Origin: a virus
DNA length: 64,000 nucleotides
IMG/VR virus record: IMGVR_UViG_3300049215_000771
Coordinates: 248,001 to 312,000 of that record
Reading direction: 5' to 3' (one strand)
The position numbers were made by a program, and so were the translations under genes. Shown piece by piece: positions 41,625-51,796 of this stretch (its first letter is position 1; each line of letters begins with the position of its first letter). The notes under the pieces were generated by a model, which made no database searches, was not told where the DNA came from, and was given only the letters and a program-made list of their open reading frames with translations.

Positions 41625-42305
41625 ATGTCAACACAACTCGAATCGGTGAATTTCATGTCGGATATTGACAAGGTACTGGAGGCAGAAGTCGCCCAGCGGC
41701 ACAGCTTCTTCCAACTCAAATACTTCGTCATTGGCAAAGAACCCACCCATCAGGCCCGCATGTGGCAGTGTATTCGTGAACTCAAAGCACGGCGGGAAGC
41801 CCTTGTTGCCCTTGAACTTGAGATCGAGGAGGGCAGGGATAACCTCGAACTGTCCGAGATGCAATTCGACGAGCATATCAATACGGACGATGTAGTGAAC
41901 AGGGACAAATATGCAGAACGACGGCGGCATATTATGGGCCGCAAACTGCTGCGTCAGGTGAATGCCGCCAAGAACAACCTGGCCCAGCTTGAGGACAAGA
42001 AGAAGTGGTTGTTACAGGAAGCGCAGTTCTTCCTGGAGTCGTTCAAGAACCTTGAGAAGATCGAGAAAATGAAGCCATTCGACGACTTGGATGCTCAGAA
42101 AGCATATTGGGGCGAGAAACTGGCGAACAAAATAAACCTCAAAATGTTGATGCAGAACCCTGTAGATACTGAACTGATCGAAACGGTCATCGCTTTGCCG
42201 GATGATATTCCCGTCAAACAAACGATGGTGAAGCGTCTGAACTCAATCCAGAACCAAATGCTTCTGCTCAAGGAAGAATATAAGAAGAAACTTGGGGCTG
42301 CATAA
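41625..42305 (+). CDS. Coiled-coil virion-associated protein, 226 aa
   Basis: SD CAGGAG precedes the ATG. Long heptad-like helices (about 45-165: ALVALELEIEEGRDNLELSE and AAKNNLAQLEDKKKWLLQEA) with few glycines. No domain recognised. It directly precedes the fibre cluster with an SD AAAGGAGG for the next gene 9 nt away, so a tail or fibre-assembly chaperone is plausible, but nothing more can be said. Confidence 0.65.
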   Translation: MSTQLESVNFMSDIDKVLEAEVAQRHSFFQLKYFVIGKEPTHQARMWQCIRELKARREALVALELEIEEGRDNLELSEMQFDEHINTDDVVNRDKYAERRRHIMGRKLLRQVNAAKNNLAQLEDKKKWLLQEAQFFLESFKNLEKIEKMKPFDDLDAQKAYWGEKLANKINLKMLMQNPVDTELIETVIALPDDIPVKQTMVKRLNSIQNQMLLLKEEYKKKLGAA

Positions 42306-42314
42306 AGGAGGAAT

Positions 42315-43367
42315 ATGGCTGTACAAAGGATTTCTTCCCTGGACCTGGGGTACTCGTCAGGTCAATTGTCGCTTTTTCCTTCAGCCTTGGACTCGGCATA
42401 TCAACTGTACAAAGCAGCCAACAACGCCGTAACCAAACTGAAGCAAACGATGACGTACAACGCAAAATACATCGTCGTTGAAGATACAACAGGCTTCCCG
42501 CCGAACGGCCTCATCAGAATCGGCCCACCACCCGGCCAACCGGGAAATTCCGAACTGATCTATTACGATCAGGTCACAACGGGTGTATTCCGTAATCTGA
42601 TCCGTGGTTTCGCCGGCTCCATCCAAGGCCAGTGGACTGTAGGAAGCTACGTCACCAACTCGGTGATGGCAGAACACCACAACTCCGTCAAGGATGCAGT
42701 CCTTCAGATGGAGGCCGATCTCGGTACGGAGGTTGATCCAACAGCCACGAGCCTGAATGGAATCCTGAAGTCGCAAGAAACTCGGTTCTTGTCACCCCAG
42801 GCTATCTTCAGGGCGTGGCCCCAAGCTGGTCCGCCTCCATTGCGTGTTCGTTTCCAAAACTTCAGCACCGGGCCAGTTATTCGATCCCTTTGGGATTTTG
42901 GTGATGGAACAACTTCTGTCGAGAAGTCGCCCATTCATACCTACTTAGCCGATGGTGTGTATACCGTCAGCTTAAACATCATTACTTTGCTTGGAGCGCA
43001 AGGGATCGTAACGAAAACAAACTACATAACCGTAGACCCAGGAGACAGACAACCTTTCTTCTATGTTACGCCTCAAACTGGTCTATCCGCTGCTACTGCG
43101 GCCAAGTTGAACGTACAACCAACAACATTCCAGTTTGTCGATCAAACAGATGGCGACATCTCCCAGCGCTACTGGATTTTCGACGGCAACGGAAAAATCA
43201 ATGGCGTAGAAGTAGCGAACCAAAGCCTCCCTGAAAACGATCCAAACATACACACGGCAACCTACGTTTATGACCTGCCTGGCAGCTACACCCCTTCGTT
43301 GTTGGTTTTGTTTGCCAACCAGGAGCTAAAAAGAGCCTACTTGTCAAGTACAATCACGGTGCAGTAA
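42315..43367 (+). CDS. Fibre-like protein with PKD domain, copy 1, 350 aa
   Basis: N-terminal module (about 25-155) ends in SVMAEHHNSVKDAVLQMEAD, which is shared with the next two genes. A PKD domain (about 190-245) has SLWDFGDGTTSVEKSPIHTY then GVYTVSLNI. A second PKD-like fold (about 255-345) has YWIFDGNG and GSYTPSLLVL. Virion display or adhesion is inferred. Stop and next start overlap as TAATG. Confidence 0.75.
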   Translation: MAVQRISSLDLGYSSGQLSLFPSALDSAYQLYKAANNAVTKLKQTMTYNAKYIVVEDTTGFPPNGLIRIGPPPGQPGNSELIYYDQVTTGVFRNLIRGFAGSIQGQWTVGSYVTNSVMAEHHNSVKDAVLQMEADLGTEVDPTATSLNGILKSQETRFLSPQAIFRAWPQAGPPPLRVRFQNFSTGPVIRSLWDFGDGTTSVEKSPIHTYLADGVYTVSLNIITLLGAQGIVTKTNYITVDPGDRQPFFYVTPQTGLSAATAAKLNVQPTTFQFVDQTDGDISQRYWIFDGNGKINGVEVANQSLPENDPNIHTATYVYDLPGSYTPSLLVLFANQELKRAYLSSTITVQ

Positions 43368-45628
43368 TGACAATCCCAAATGGAAGCAACTATCCAGCGG
43401 CATTGGACACAGACGACAATATGTTCCTTGTCCATGACTCGCTTCGTGTAACCCTTGCGCAAGATTACAACCCTGGCGACACATCCATTACTGTTTCCGG
43501 TGACTTGGAAACTATGTCCAGATTTCCGCCCACCGGCCTCATTACCCTTACCGAACAATGCAGCGACCCCAAACTACGGGCTATTTCTTTCTACTACAAA
43601 GCAACCGACAATCTTTCTACGTTTAGCGGCCTGGAATTGCTGGAAGGTTTCACGGATAATCCAAAACCTGCCCTTATCACAGACGTAACCCAAAACGTCA
43701 TGGATAAACATCACAACAGCATCAAAGATGCTGTAATAGCCATCCAGCAGTTCGCCGGCAAGAAAGGTGAAGTTGGCACTATTCCACTTGAAGGAACAAT
43801 GGAAGCCAGGATCAATTATCTGCGCAACCTCGTGCTGATTCCCAAGGCGTGGATGTCCGCCAACACAACAATCGGGCTGGTTCCATTCACTGTTGAGTTT
43901 ACCGACCAATCTTTCCGACTAGGAACGGATGGAACCTCCCATTCCATCACCCGAACCTGGGACTTCGGTGATAACAACGGACCATCGGAAATTACCATCT
44001 CGCAGACGGCCACTGGCCTCCCCTGCCCGTCACCAGACATTACGCCACCTGAAACGATCTCTCACACCTACACAACGCCCGGAATCTACGATGTGACGCT
44101 GACGATAACCAACGACTTCGGCTCAGATACAGTCGTATTTCCCAGCCTCATTAACGCCCGTGTGCCTGCTCCTGATTTTGCTGTGATAAATTTCACGCCA
44201 AGGTCGGGACAGATTTTCACGCCAGGCAGCCCAATTGGTGGGCCGTATATAACAACGCCAATCATTCGATCCCCTACCAACACCATCATCACACTCGACG
44301 TGCCACAGGGCATCAACGGAAACACAGGCGAGTCTTATGCTGGAGAAACATTGGATGGGGCTGGACATCCTATCGACCCGATTACAGCCTACACCTGGTC
44401 GCTGGCTGATGATTTGCAGCACAACAACTCCATGATGGCTAATGCCTCCTACAGCGTGGGCGGATTGTACGATCTAATCCTGCGTGTAGACACGGAATTC
44501 GGCGCATATCGCATCACAAAGTACCCGGCAGCCCTGGACATCGTTGAACGAGACAACTTATGGTTCTGGAGTTTCAGCAACATTCAGCAAGTGTACAGTT
44601 TTGAGTTTGGATTGTTCTCTGAGACGTTCAAAAACCGCTCTCAGGCAGCCCTGAACGTCAATTATAACGATTCCTTCCTGTCAGGAGCCGTCAACAGTGC
44701 CCAGCAGCTTCGGGAATTCCATCGCAACAATGGCTTCGCTCAACGTGGGTCTATCCAGTCTGGATTGGGCGGAACGGGTCTTTTGTATTGGGCGAGCGGC
44801 AGAAACGCCACAGATAGCCCCGCTTTGGAAACTATTCAGTTCAGCGAGTTCAACGGTTTCGCTGATACCTACACTGCTCGCTCCCCCATCAACCGCCCGT
44901 GGAATTGGGTGTCACTGGTATCGCAAAGCAAGATTTACTTTCTGCTAGGCGGGGTAACAACCCCTTCTTTGCCAAATACCTCGCCGACAAATCAGCGGCA
45001 AGACGCCCTCCTGCTATCGAACCTCAGCGTAGCTTCTGTCTCCTTTGGTAATTCAAACTACAAAAACGGAGCCAACGAGTTGATGCAGAACGAGGTAACT
45101 TACGACATCAGCGGCAATCCACTCCAGGGAAACATGAGCGTGTACAGGTCATGTTGGAAAGATAGCGCCGGCTATTTCCTTCGGAATGAAGGTACTGGTG
45201 CGTTCTTCAGGATGGCCGCTTTCTACAAAACAAACGGGAACACAACCGAGCCGTTCCAGTTTCTCTACAAACTGCCAGATATGGCAGGACCGGCAAAAGT
45301 GGAAGGTCAACTGGTAACACTGAGCCAAGGGGTGTTCTTCTTCAATAACTCCGGGTCGGTGTCGGCATACAACCCTACATCGGCAGTATGGGAAGTCGGT
45401 GGCCCTGGTGCAAACTCGGCGGCGTTTCGCTCCTTCCAGGATACGAATGTGCTTGATTTCGACGATCCAGCGAACACACTGCTGGCAACGTCTGACAACC
45501 AACAAGTAGCATATTTGAGCTACGACTACAGCACCAATGCTTTCATCAAATTCAATGCTGCGGACTTGACATTCAGCAGCGTGGTTGCGAGGCCAAGCGG
45601 GACGCAATGGCAGATGACAATCTTCTGA
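43367..45628 (+). CDS. Fibre-like protein with PKD domain and C-terminal beta-propeller-like region, copy 2, 753 aa
   Basis: The N-terminal module again ends MDKHHNSIKDAVIAIQQFAG (about 110). PKD follows: RTWDFGDNN, then SHTYTTPGIYDVTLTITND (about 225-245). A third domain has ITAYTWSLADD...GGLYDLILRVDTEFGAY. From about 400 a new region carries repeated aromatic-Gly strands (QSKIYFLLGG, TVAYLSYDY), suggesting a propeller-like receptor-binding part. It may bind host glycans. Confidence 0.72.
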   Translation: MTIPNGSNYPAALDTDDNMFLVHDSLRVTLAQDYNPGDTSITVSGDLETMSRFPPTGLITLTEQCSDPKLRAISFYYKATDNLSTFSGLELLEGFTDNPKPALITDVTQNVMDKHHNSIKDAVIAIQQFAGKKGEVGTIPLEGTMEARINYLRNLVLIPKAWMSANTTIGLVPFTVEFTDQSFRLGTDGTSHSITRTWDFGDNNGPSEITISQTATGLPCPSPDITPPETISHTYTTPGIYDVTLTITNDFGSDTVVFPSLINARVPAPDFAVINFTPRSGQIFTPGSPIGGPYITTPIIRSPTNTIITLDVPQGINGNTGESYAGETLDGAGHPIDPITAYTWSLADDLQHNNSMMANASYSVGGLYDLILRVDTEFGAYRITKYPAALDIVERDNLWFWSFSNIQQVYSFEFGLFSETFKNRSQAALNVNYNDSFLSGAVNSAQQLREFHRNNGFAQRGSIQSGLGGTGLLYWASGRNATDSPALETIQFSEFNGFADTYTARSPINRPWNWVSLVSQSKIYFLLGGVTTPSLPNTSPTNQRQDALLLSNLSVASVSFGNSNYKNGANELMQNEVTYDISGNPLQGNMSVYRSCWKDSAGYFLRNEGTGAFFRMAAFYKTNGNTTEPFQFLYKLPDMAGPAKVEGQLVTLSQGVFFFNNSGSVSAYNPTSAVWEVGGPGANSAAFRSFQDTNVLDFDDPANTLLATSDNQQVAYLSYDYSTNAFIKFNAADLTFSSVVARPSGTQWQMTIF

Positions 45629-45648
45629 GAAATAGGGCTAGATAGGGC

Positions 45649-48600
45649 ATGGCTAATGGCTTTCCTCCAGTTCCGGTTTACCCTGCGGGGTACGATAGTG
45701 ACAAAACTCTGTATTTGGTTTACAACACAGCAGAAACAGTCACCACCCGTGATAATGCGCCCTGGTCTGAATTCATTCACATCAAACCAGTTGATTCCGA
45801 TGCAGATGAAATTTGGGCCAGCAATGGCTTCGCCAATATCGAAGGCGAACTGTTCTACTACGACGCCGTAGGTTACGACGAATTTGGCAAAGTAAACGTC
45901 CTGAAGCGATGCGCCAGGAACCTGGGCGGCTCGCACACTGTATGGAACCCGCAAGGCTCCGACGTTCGTGGTTTCGTCATTGCCGAACACCACAACCAAC
46001 TCGTGGAGGCCATTCTAAACACCCAGGGCTTCATTGGCTACAACTTCACGAATGACTGCTCCACACTTGACTGGAGGATTCGCCATCTCCAGGCTTTGCC
46101 GATCATCGACGATGATTCCAACTGCCCCACAATCGTTCTTGATGTACAAGTCATTAGCCAAGACCCAGCCCAGGGCACCGTCATCCAGTATGCCATTCTC
46201 ATCAATGGCCCATACACTGGATTCCGCCTGGATTTCGGTGACGGAGATTTTACAACCACAGCTACCAACGGATACCACCAATACGCCGCCAATGCGACCA
46301 TCGACCCAATCGTAACCATCGTCAACTCCAACTGCTCGGTAGTAACTTCGCCAATTCAGCGTACTATCGCCACTGAACCTGCGGTCGGGTCTGCTTTGAC
46401 GCCATTTGAAGTTACAATCCCAACGATACCTTCACTACCCCCAATTATTTTCCCGAACGTAATTCCACCATCGAACGCTTTCAACCTGCCGCCAATTGTG
46501 TTCCCGTGCTTGAACATTGGACCTATTGGCCCAATCAACATACCTTCTATCATCACTGTTGAACCACCGATCAACATACCTTCGGAGATTTTCATCACGC
46601 CGGTCACAATCCCGACCGAGATCACGATCACCCCAATCACGATCCCGACCGAGGTTGTCATCACCCCGATCACGATCCCAACACACATAACGATCTCGCC
46701 GGTTACGATCCCGACGCTGATTACTATCACGCCGGTTACGATCAGCCCAATTGACATTCCGACGTTAATCGTCATCACGCCGGTCAGCATCCCGACCGAA
46801 ATCGTCATCACGCCGGTCAGCATCCCGACCGAAATCGTCATCACGCCGGTCAGCATCCCGACATTGATTACGATTACGCCGGTCAACATCCCGAACGTCA
46901 TTACGATCACTCCGATCACAATCCCGAACATCAGGATCACACCGATCTCGATCCCGAACATCACGATCTCGCCGGTCAGCATCCCGACCGTTATCACGAT
47001 CACGCCGGTAACGATCCCGACTCAGATCACGTTCGGGCCAGTGACGATTCCGACTGCGATCACAATTACACCAGTGACGATTCCGACTGCAATCACAATT
47101 ACACCAGTCACAATCCCGACGACAATTACCATCACGCCGGTCAATATCCCGACGAACATTACCATTACGCCGGTCAATATCCCGACACAGATCACGTTCG
47201 GGCCAGTAACGATCCCGACACAGATCACGTTCGGGCCAGTAACGATCCCGACACAGATCACGTTCGGGCCAGTGACGATCCCGACTCAGATCACGATCAC
47301 TCCGATCACGATCCCGAACATCAGGATCACGCCGATCTCGATCCCGAACATCACGATCTCGCCGGTCAGCATCCCGACAACAATCACCATTACGCCGGTC
47401 AACATCCCGACAGTGATAACGATCACGCCGTTCCCGTGCAAAATTCCATCGCAGATCACGATCACTCCGGTCACGATCCCGACGAACATCACTATTACAC
47501 CAATTTCGATACCGAACATCAACATTTCACCGATTTCGATACCGACAAAGATCACAATTACACCAGTCACGATCCCGACGACAATTACCATCACGCCGGT
47601 CAATATCCCGACGAACATCACCATCACGCCGGTTGATATTCCGACGAACATCACCATCACGCCGGTCGCAATCCCGACGAACATCACGATTACGCCGGTC
47701 AACATCCCGACGTTGATTACCATTACGCCGGTCAACATCCCGACAACAATCACCATTACACCAGTGACGATCCCGACTCAGATCACGTTCGGGCCAGTGA
47801 CGATCCCGACTCAGATCACGATCACTCCGATCACGATCCCGAACATCAGGATCACGCCGATCTCGATCCCGAACATCACGATCTCGCCGGTCAGCATCCC
47901 GACAACAATCACCATTACGCCGGTCAACATCCCGACAGTGATAACGATCTCGCCGGTCAACATCCCGACAAACATAACGATCTCGCCGGTTACAATACCG
48001 ACTAACATCACCATTACACCTGTCACGATACCGACGAAGATCACCATTACGCCGGTTGACATCCCGACGAACATCACGATTACGCCGGTCAACATCCCGA
48101 CGTTGATTACCATTACGCCGGTCAACATCCCGACTCAGATCACGTTCGGGCCAGTGACAATCCCGACTCAGATCACGTTCGGACCAGTGACGATCCCGAC
48201 TCAGATCACGATCACTCCGATCACGATCCCGAACATCAGGATCACTCCGATCACGATCCCGAACATCACGATTACGCCGGTCAACATCCCGACGTTGATT
48301 ACCATCACGCCTGCCAACATCCCGACGAACATCACCATCACGCCGGTCAACATCCCGACAAACATCACCATTACGCCGGTTACAATACCGACTAACATCA
48401 CCATTACGCCGGTTACAATACCGACGAAGATCACCATCACTCCGGTCACGATCCCGACAGTGATAACGATCACTCCGGTCACGATCCCGACAGTGATAAC
48501 GATCACTCCGGTCACGATCCCGACAGTGATAACGATCACACCAGTTGACATCCCGACTGCAATCACGATCACTCCGGTTACAATCCCGACGAACATCACC

Positions 48601-51600
48601 ATTACGCCGGTAACGATTCCGACAACGATTACGATTACTCCAGTCACGATTCCGACAAAAATCACCATTACGCCGGTCAACATCCCGACGAACATCACCA
48701 TTACGCCGGTTACAATACCGACGAACATCACTATTACGCCGGTCAACATCCCGACGTTGATTACCATTACGCCGGTCACGATCCCGACGACAATTACCAT
48801 CACGCCGGTCACGATCCCGACAACAATCACCATTACGCCGGTCAACATCCCGACGTTGATTACCATTACGCCGGTCAACATCCCGACGTTGATTACCATT
48901 ACGCCGGTCACGATCCCGACTCAGATCACGTTCGGGCCAGTAACGATCCCGACTCAGATCACGTTCGGGCCAGTGACGATTCCGACTAAGATCACGATTA
49001 CACCGATCACGATTCCGGCAATCAGGATCACGCCGATCTCGATCCCGAATATCACGATTTCACCTGTAAACATCCCGACGACAATTACCATCACGCCGGT
49101 CAACATCCCGACAGCGATCACGATCACGCCAGTTGATATTCCGACAGCGATCACGATCACGCCAGTTGATATTCCGACAGCGATCACGATCACGCCAGTC
49201 AACATCCCAACGAACATCACCATTACGCCGGTCACGATACCGACAGCGATTACCATTACGCCGGTCACGATACCGACAAAGATTACCATTACGCCGGTCA
49301 ACATCCCGACGTTGATTGCGATCACGCCGGTCAACATCCCGACAAACATCACCATCACACCAGTTACGATCCCGACACGAATCACAATCACGCCGGTCAC
49401 GATCCCAACAGCGATCACGATCACGCCGGTCACGATCCCGACGACAATTACCATCACGCCGGTCAACATCCCAACAGCAATCACGATCACGCCGGTCAAC
49501 ATCCCGACTCAGATCACGTTCGGGCCAGTGACGATCCCGACTCAGATCACGTTCGGGCCGGTTACAATTCCGACCAAGATCACGATCACTCCGGTAACGA
49601 TCCCAAACATCAGGATCACACCGATCTCGATCCCGAACATCACGATTACTCCAGTTGATATTCCGACAGCGATCACGATCACGCCGGTCAACATCCCGAC
49701 AGCGATCACCATCACTCCAGTTGATATTCCAACAGCGATCACCATCACGCCGGTCAACATCCCGACAGCGATCACCATCACGCCGGTCAACATCCCGACA
49801 GCGATCACCATCACGCCGGTCACGATCCCGACGTTGATTACCATTACCCCTGTGATAATCCCGACGTTAATTACAATTACGCCGGTCACGATACCGACAA
49901 AAATCACCATCACGCCGGTCGCAATCCCGACGAACATCACCATTACACCGATCACGATCCCGACAGCGATCACTATTACGCCGGTTGATATTCCGACAGC
50001 GATCACTATTACGCCGGTCAACATCCCGACAGCGATCACTATTACGCCGGTCAACATCCCGACAGCGATCACGATCACGCCGGTCACGATCCCAACAGCG
50101 ATCACGATCACGCCGGTCAACATCCCGACAACAATCACCATTACGCCGGTCAACATCCCGACGTTGATTACCATTACACCAATTACAATCCCAACACAAA
50201 TTACGTTCGGACCAGTGACGATCCCGACTCAAATTACGTTCGGGCCAGTGACGATTCCGACTAAGATCACGATCACACCGATCACGATTCCGGCAATCAG
50301 GATCACGCCGATCTCGATCCCAAACATCATGATCTCGCCGATCTCGATACCGACAGTGATTACGATCTCGCCGGTCAATATCCCGACAGCGATCACGATC
50401 ACTCCAGTTGATATTCCGACAGCGATCACGATCACGCCAGTTGATATTCCGACAGCGATCACGATCACGCCGGTCACGATCCCAACAGCGATTACCATTA
50501 CGCCGGTCACGATCCCGACAGCGATTACCATTACGCCGGTCACGATACCGACAGCAATCACCATTACGCCGGTCAACATCCCGACGAGTATCACGATCAC
50601 GCCGATCACGATTCCTGCAATCACGATCACGCCGATCTCAATCCCGAATATCAACATTACGCCGATCTCGATCCCAGCGATCACGATCACACCGATCTCG
50701 ATCCCAGCGATCACGATCACACCGATCTCGATCCCAGCGATCACGATCACACCGATCTCGATTCCGAATGTGAACATCACGCCGATCACGATCCCAAATG
50801 TGAACATCACACCGATCTCGATCCCGGACATTAACATCACGCCGATCACGATCCCAAATGTGAACATCACACCGATCTCGATCCCGGACATTAACATCAC
50901 GCCGATCACGATTCCTGCAATCACGATCACGCCGATCTCGATTCCAGCAATCACGATCACACCGATCTCGATTCCGAATGTGAACATCACGCCGATCTCG
51001 ATACCGGACATCAATATCACGCCGATCACGATTCCTGCAATCACGATCACGCCGATCACGATCCCGGACATCAACATCACGCCGGTCACAATCCCGGACA
51101 TCAACGTGAATTGGGGACCAGCGCCAACAGTTACCTGCACGGTAACGGTGTCGTGTCCTTCTTCGCCGTCAACGACGCCATCTATGGGGTTCCTGGCGGG
51201 TGGGGTAGCTTTGCCGAGCGACTTCCAGGATGGCTTCTCACCGATTGAGGGAACGGTAGAGACAAGTGACATTGGCATTCCAACTGAAATTCAGTTGGTT
51301 GTGCCTGAAATCCCGGACATCCGAGTGATTCACGACATCCCGGCCATGATTGAGGTTGTGGCCCCGAAGATTCCGCCGATTGAGATCACGGGCTGGCAGA
51401 ACATCCCGAAGACCATCGAGGTCATTGCCACGGACATCCCGAAGACCATCGAGGTTGTGGGAGCGCACGCTATTCCGAAGTCGATCTCGATTGAGGGGGC
51501 GTCGAACATCCCAACCGTCATCAGGCTAGAAGTGCCTGTGGACTTCCCGAAGACGATTGTGCTGGACGCCAGCGGCATCCCGGACAAGATTCAAGTTGTC

Positions 51601-51795
51601 GGCATTCCGCCAGTCATTGAATTGATTGGCAACATCCCAACGGAAATCAAACTAACGATGCCTGAGAAACCGGAAGTAGAAATGGTATACAGGGGCGCTC
51701 CTATAGAGATGAAGATCAGCCTGGACACGAGCCGGCTGACAGGCGAGGATCAAAACGCCAACTGTGTAGCGATTGTCCCGTGCAAACCGAGCTAA
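45649..51795 (+). CDS. Giant repeat fibre protein with PKD domain, copy 3, 2,048 aa
   Basis: The N-terminal module (about 1-140) ends FVIAEHHNQLVEAILNTQGF as in the two preceding genes. A PKD-like domain has YTGFRLDFGDGDFTTTATNG (about 185-205). From about residue 295 to 1820 the chain consists of roughly 140 tandem units of 10-11 residues, chiefly ITITPVTIPTx, with variants TFGPV, ISIPN and ISPV. Strict alternation of I/T with a conserved Pro pair suggests a long beta-structured stalk. A C-terminal part (about 1820-2048) has less regular IPxEI, IPKTIEV units. No chaperone domain is visible. Confidence 0.85.
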   Translation: MANGFPPVPVYPAGYDSDKTLYLVYNTAETVTTRDNAPWSEFIHIKPVDSDADEIWASNGFANIEGELFYYDAVGYDEFGKVNVLKRCARNLGGSHTVWNPQGSDVRGFVIAEHHNQLVEAILNTQGFIGYNFTNDCSTLDWRIRHLQALPIIDDDSNCPTIVLDVQVISQDPAQGTVIQYAILINGPYTGFRLDFGDGDFTTTATNGYHQYAANATIDPIVTIVNSNCSVVTSPIQRTIATEPAVGSALTPFEVTIPTIPSLPPIIFPNVIPPSNAFNLPPIVFPCLNIGPIGPINIPSIITVEPPINIPSEIFITPVTIPTEITITPITIPTEVVITPITIPTHITISPVTIPTLITITPVTISPIDIPTLIVITPVSIPTEIVITPVSIPTEIVITPVSIPTLITITPVNIPNVITITPITIPNIRITPISIPNITISPVSIPTVITITPVTIPTQITFGPVTIPTAITITPVTIPTAITITPVTIPTTITITPVNIPTNITITPVNIPTQITFGPVTIPTQITFGPVTIPTQITFGPVTIPTQITITPITIPNIRITPISIPNITISPVSIPTTITITPVNIPTVITITPFPCKIPSQITITPVTIPTNITITPISIPNINISPISIPTKITITPVTIPTTITITPVNIPTNITITPVDIPTNITITPVAIPTNITITPVNIPTLITITPVNIPTTITITPVTIPTQITFGPVTIPTQITITPITIPNIRITPISIPNITISPVSIPTTITITPVNIPTVITISPVNIPTNITISPVTIPTNITITPVTIPTKITITPVDIPTNITITPVNIPTLITITPVNIPTQITFGPVTIPTQITFGPVTIPTQITITPITIPNIRITPITIPNITITPVNIPTLITITPANIPTNITITPVNIPTNITITPVTIPTNITITPVTIPTKITITPVTIPTVITITPVTIPTVITITPVTIPTVITITPVDIPTAITITPVTIPTNITITPVTIPTTITITPVTIPTKITITPVNIPTNITITPVTIPTNITITPVNIPTLITITPVTIPTTITITPVTIPTTITITPVNIPTLITITPVNIPTLITITPVTIPTQITFGPVTIPTQITFGPVTIPTKITITPITIPAIRITPISIPNITISPVNIPTTITITPVNIPTAITITPVDIPTAITITPVDIPTAITITPVNIPTNITITPVTIPTAITITPVTIPTKITITPVNIPTLIAITPVNIPTNITITPVTIPTRITITPVTIPTAITITPVTIPTTITITPVNIPTAITITPVNIPTQITFGPVTIPTQITFGPVTIPTKITITPVTIPNIRITPISIPNITITPVDIPTAITITPVNIPTAITITPVDIPTAITITPVNIPTAITITPVNIPTAITITPVTIPTLITITPVIIPTLITITPVTIPTKITITPVAIPTNITITPITIPTAITITPVDIPTAITITPVNIPTAITITPVNIPTAITITPVTIPTAITITPVNIPTTITITPVNIPTLITITPITIPTQITFGPVTIPTQITFGPVTIPTKITITPITIPAIRITPISIPNIMISPISIPTVITISPVNIPTAITITPVDIPTAITITPVDIPTAITITPVTIPTAITITPVTIPTAITITPVTIPTAITITPVNIPTSITITPITIPAITITPISIPNINITPISIPAITITPISIPAITITPISIPAITITPISIPNVNITPITIPNVNITPISIPDINITPITIPNVNITPISIPDINITPITIPAITITPISIPAITITPISIPNVNITPISIPDINITPITIPAITITPITIPDINITPVTIPDINVNWGPAPTVTCTVTVSCPSSPSTTPSMGFLAGGVALPSDFQDGFSPIEGTVETSDIGIPTEIQLVVPEIPDIRVIHDIPAMIEVVAPKIPPIEITGWQNIPKTIEVIATDIPKTIEVVGAHAIPKSISIEGASNIPTVIRLEVPVDFPKTIVLDASGIPDKIQVVGIPPVIELIGNIPTEIKLTMPEKPEVEMVYRGAPIEMKISLDTSRLTGEDQNANCVAIVPCKPS
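46533..51112 (+). repeat. 33-bp (and 30-bp) minisatellite encoding I/T/P units
   Basis: About 140 units in 4.6 kb. The basic unit is ATCACGATCACGCCGGTCA plus ATCCCGACn. A 3-unit block with TTCGGGCCAGTGACG followed by NIRITPISIPNITISPV recurs about seven times (near 47190, 47770, 48130, 48910, 49510, 50190), giving a higher-order period of about 0.4-0.8 kb. Near 50,590 onwards 30-bp ISIPxITITP units take over. Confidence 0.9.
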
Positions 51796-51796
51796 G

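Noticed and set aside
46533-51112. CRISPR-like array of short direct repeats
   Set aside because: Repeats are 30/33 bp, contiguous, in frame, without unique spacers; it is protein-coding minisatellite.
46356-51278. Long minus-strand reading frames full of Val/Ile/Gly/Met
   Set aside because: They are mirror images of the plus-strand I/T/P repeat, lack ribosome sites and begin and end wherever the repeat does.
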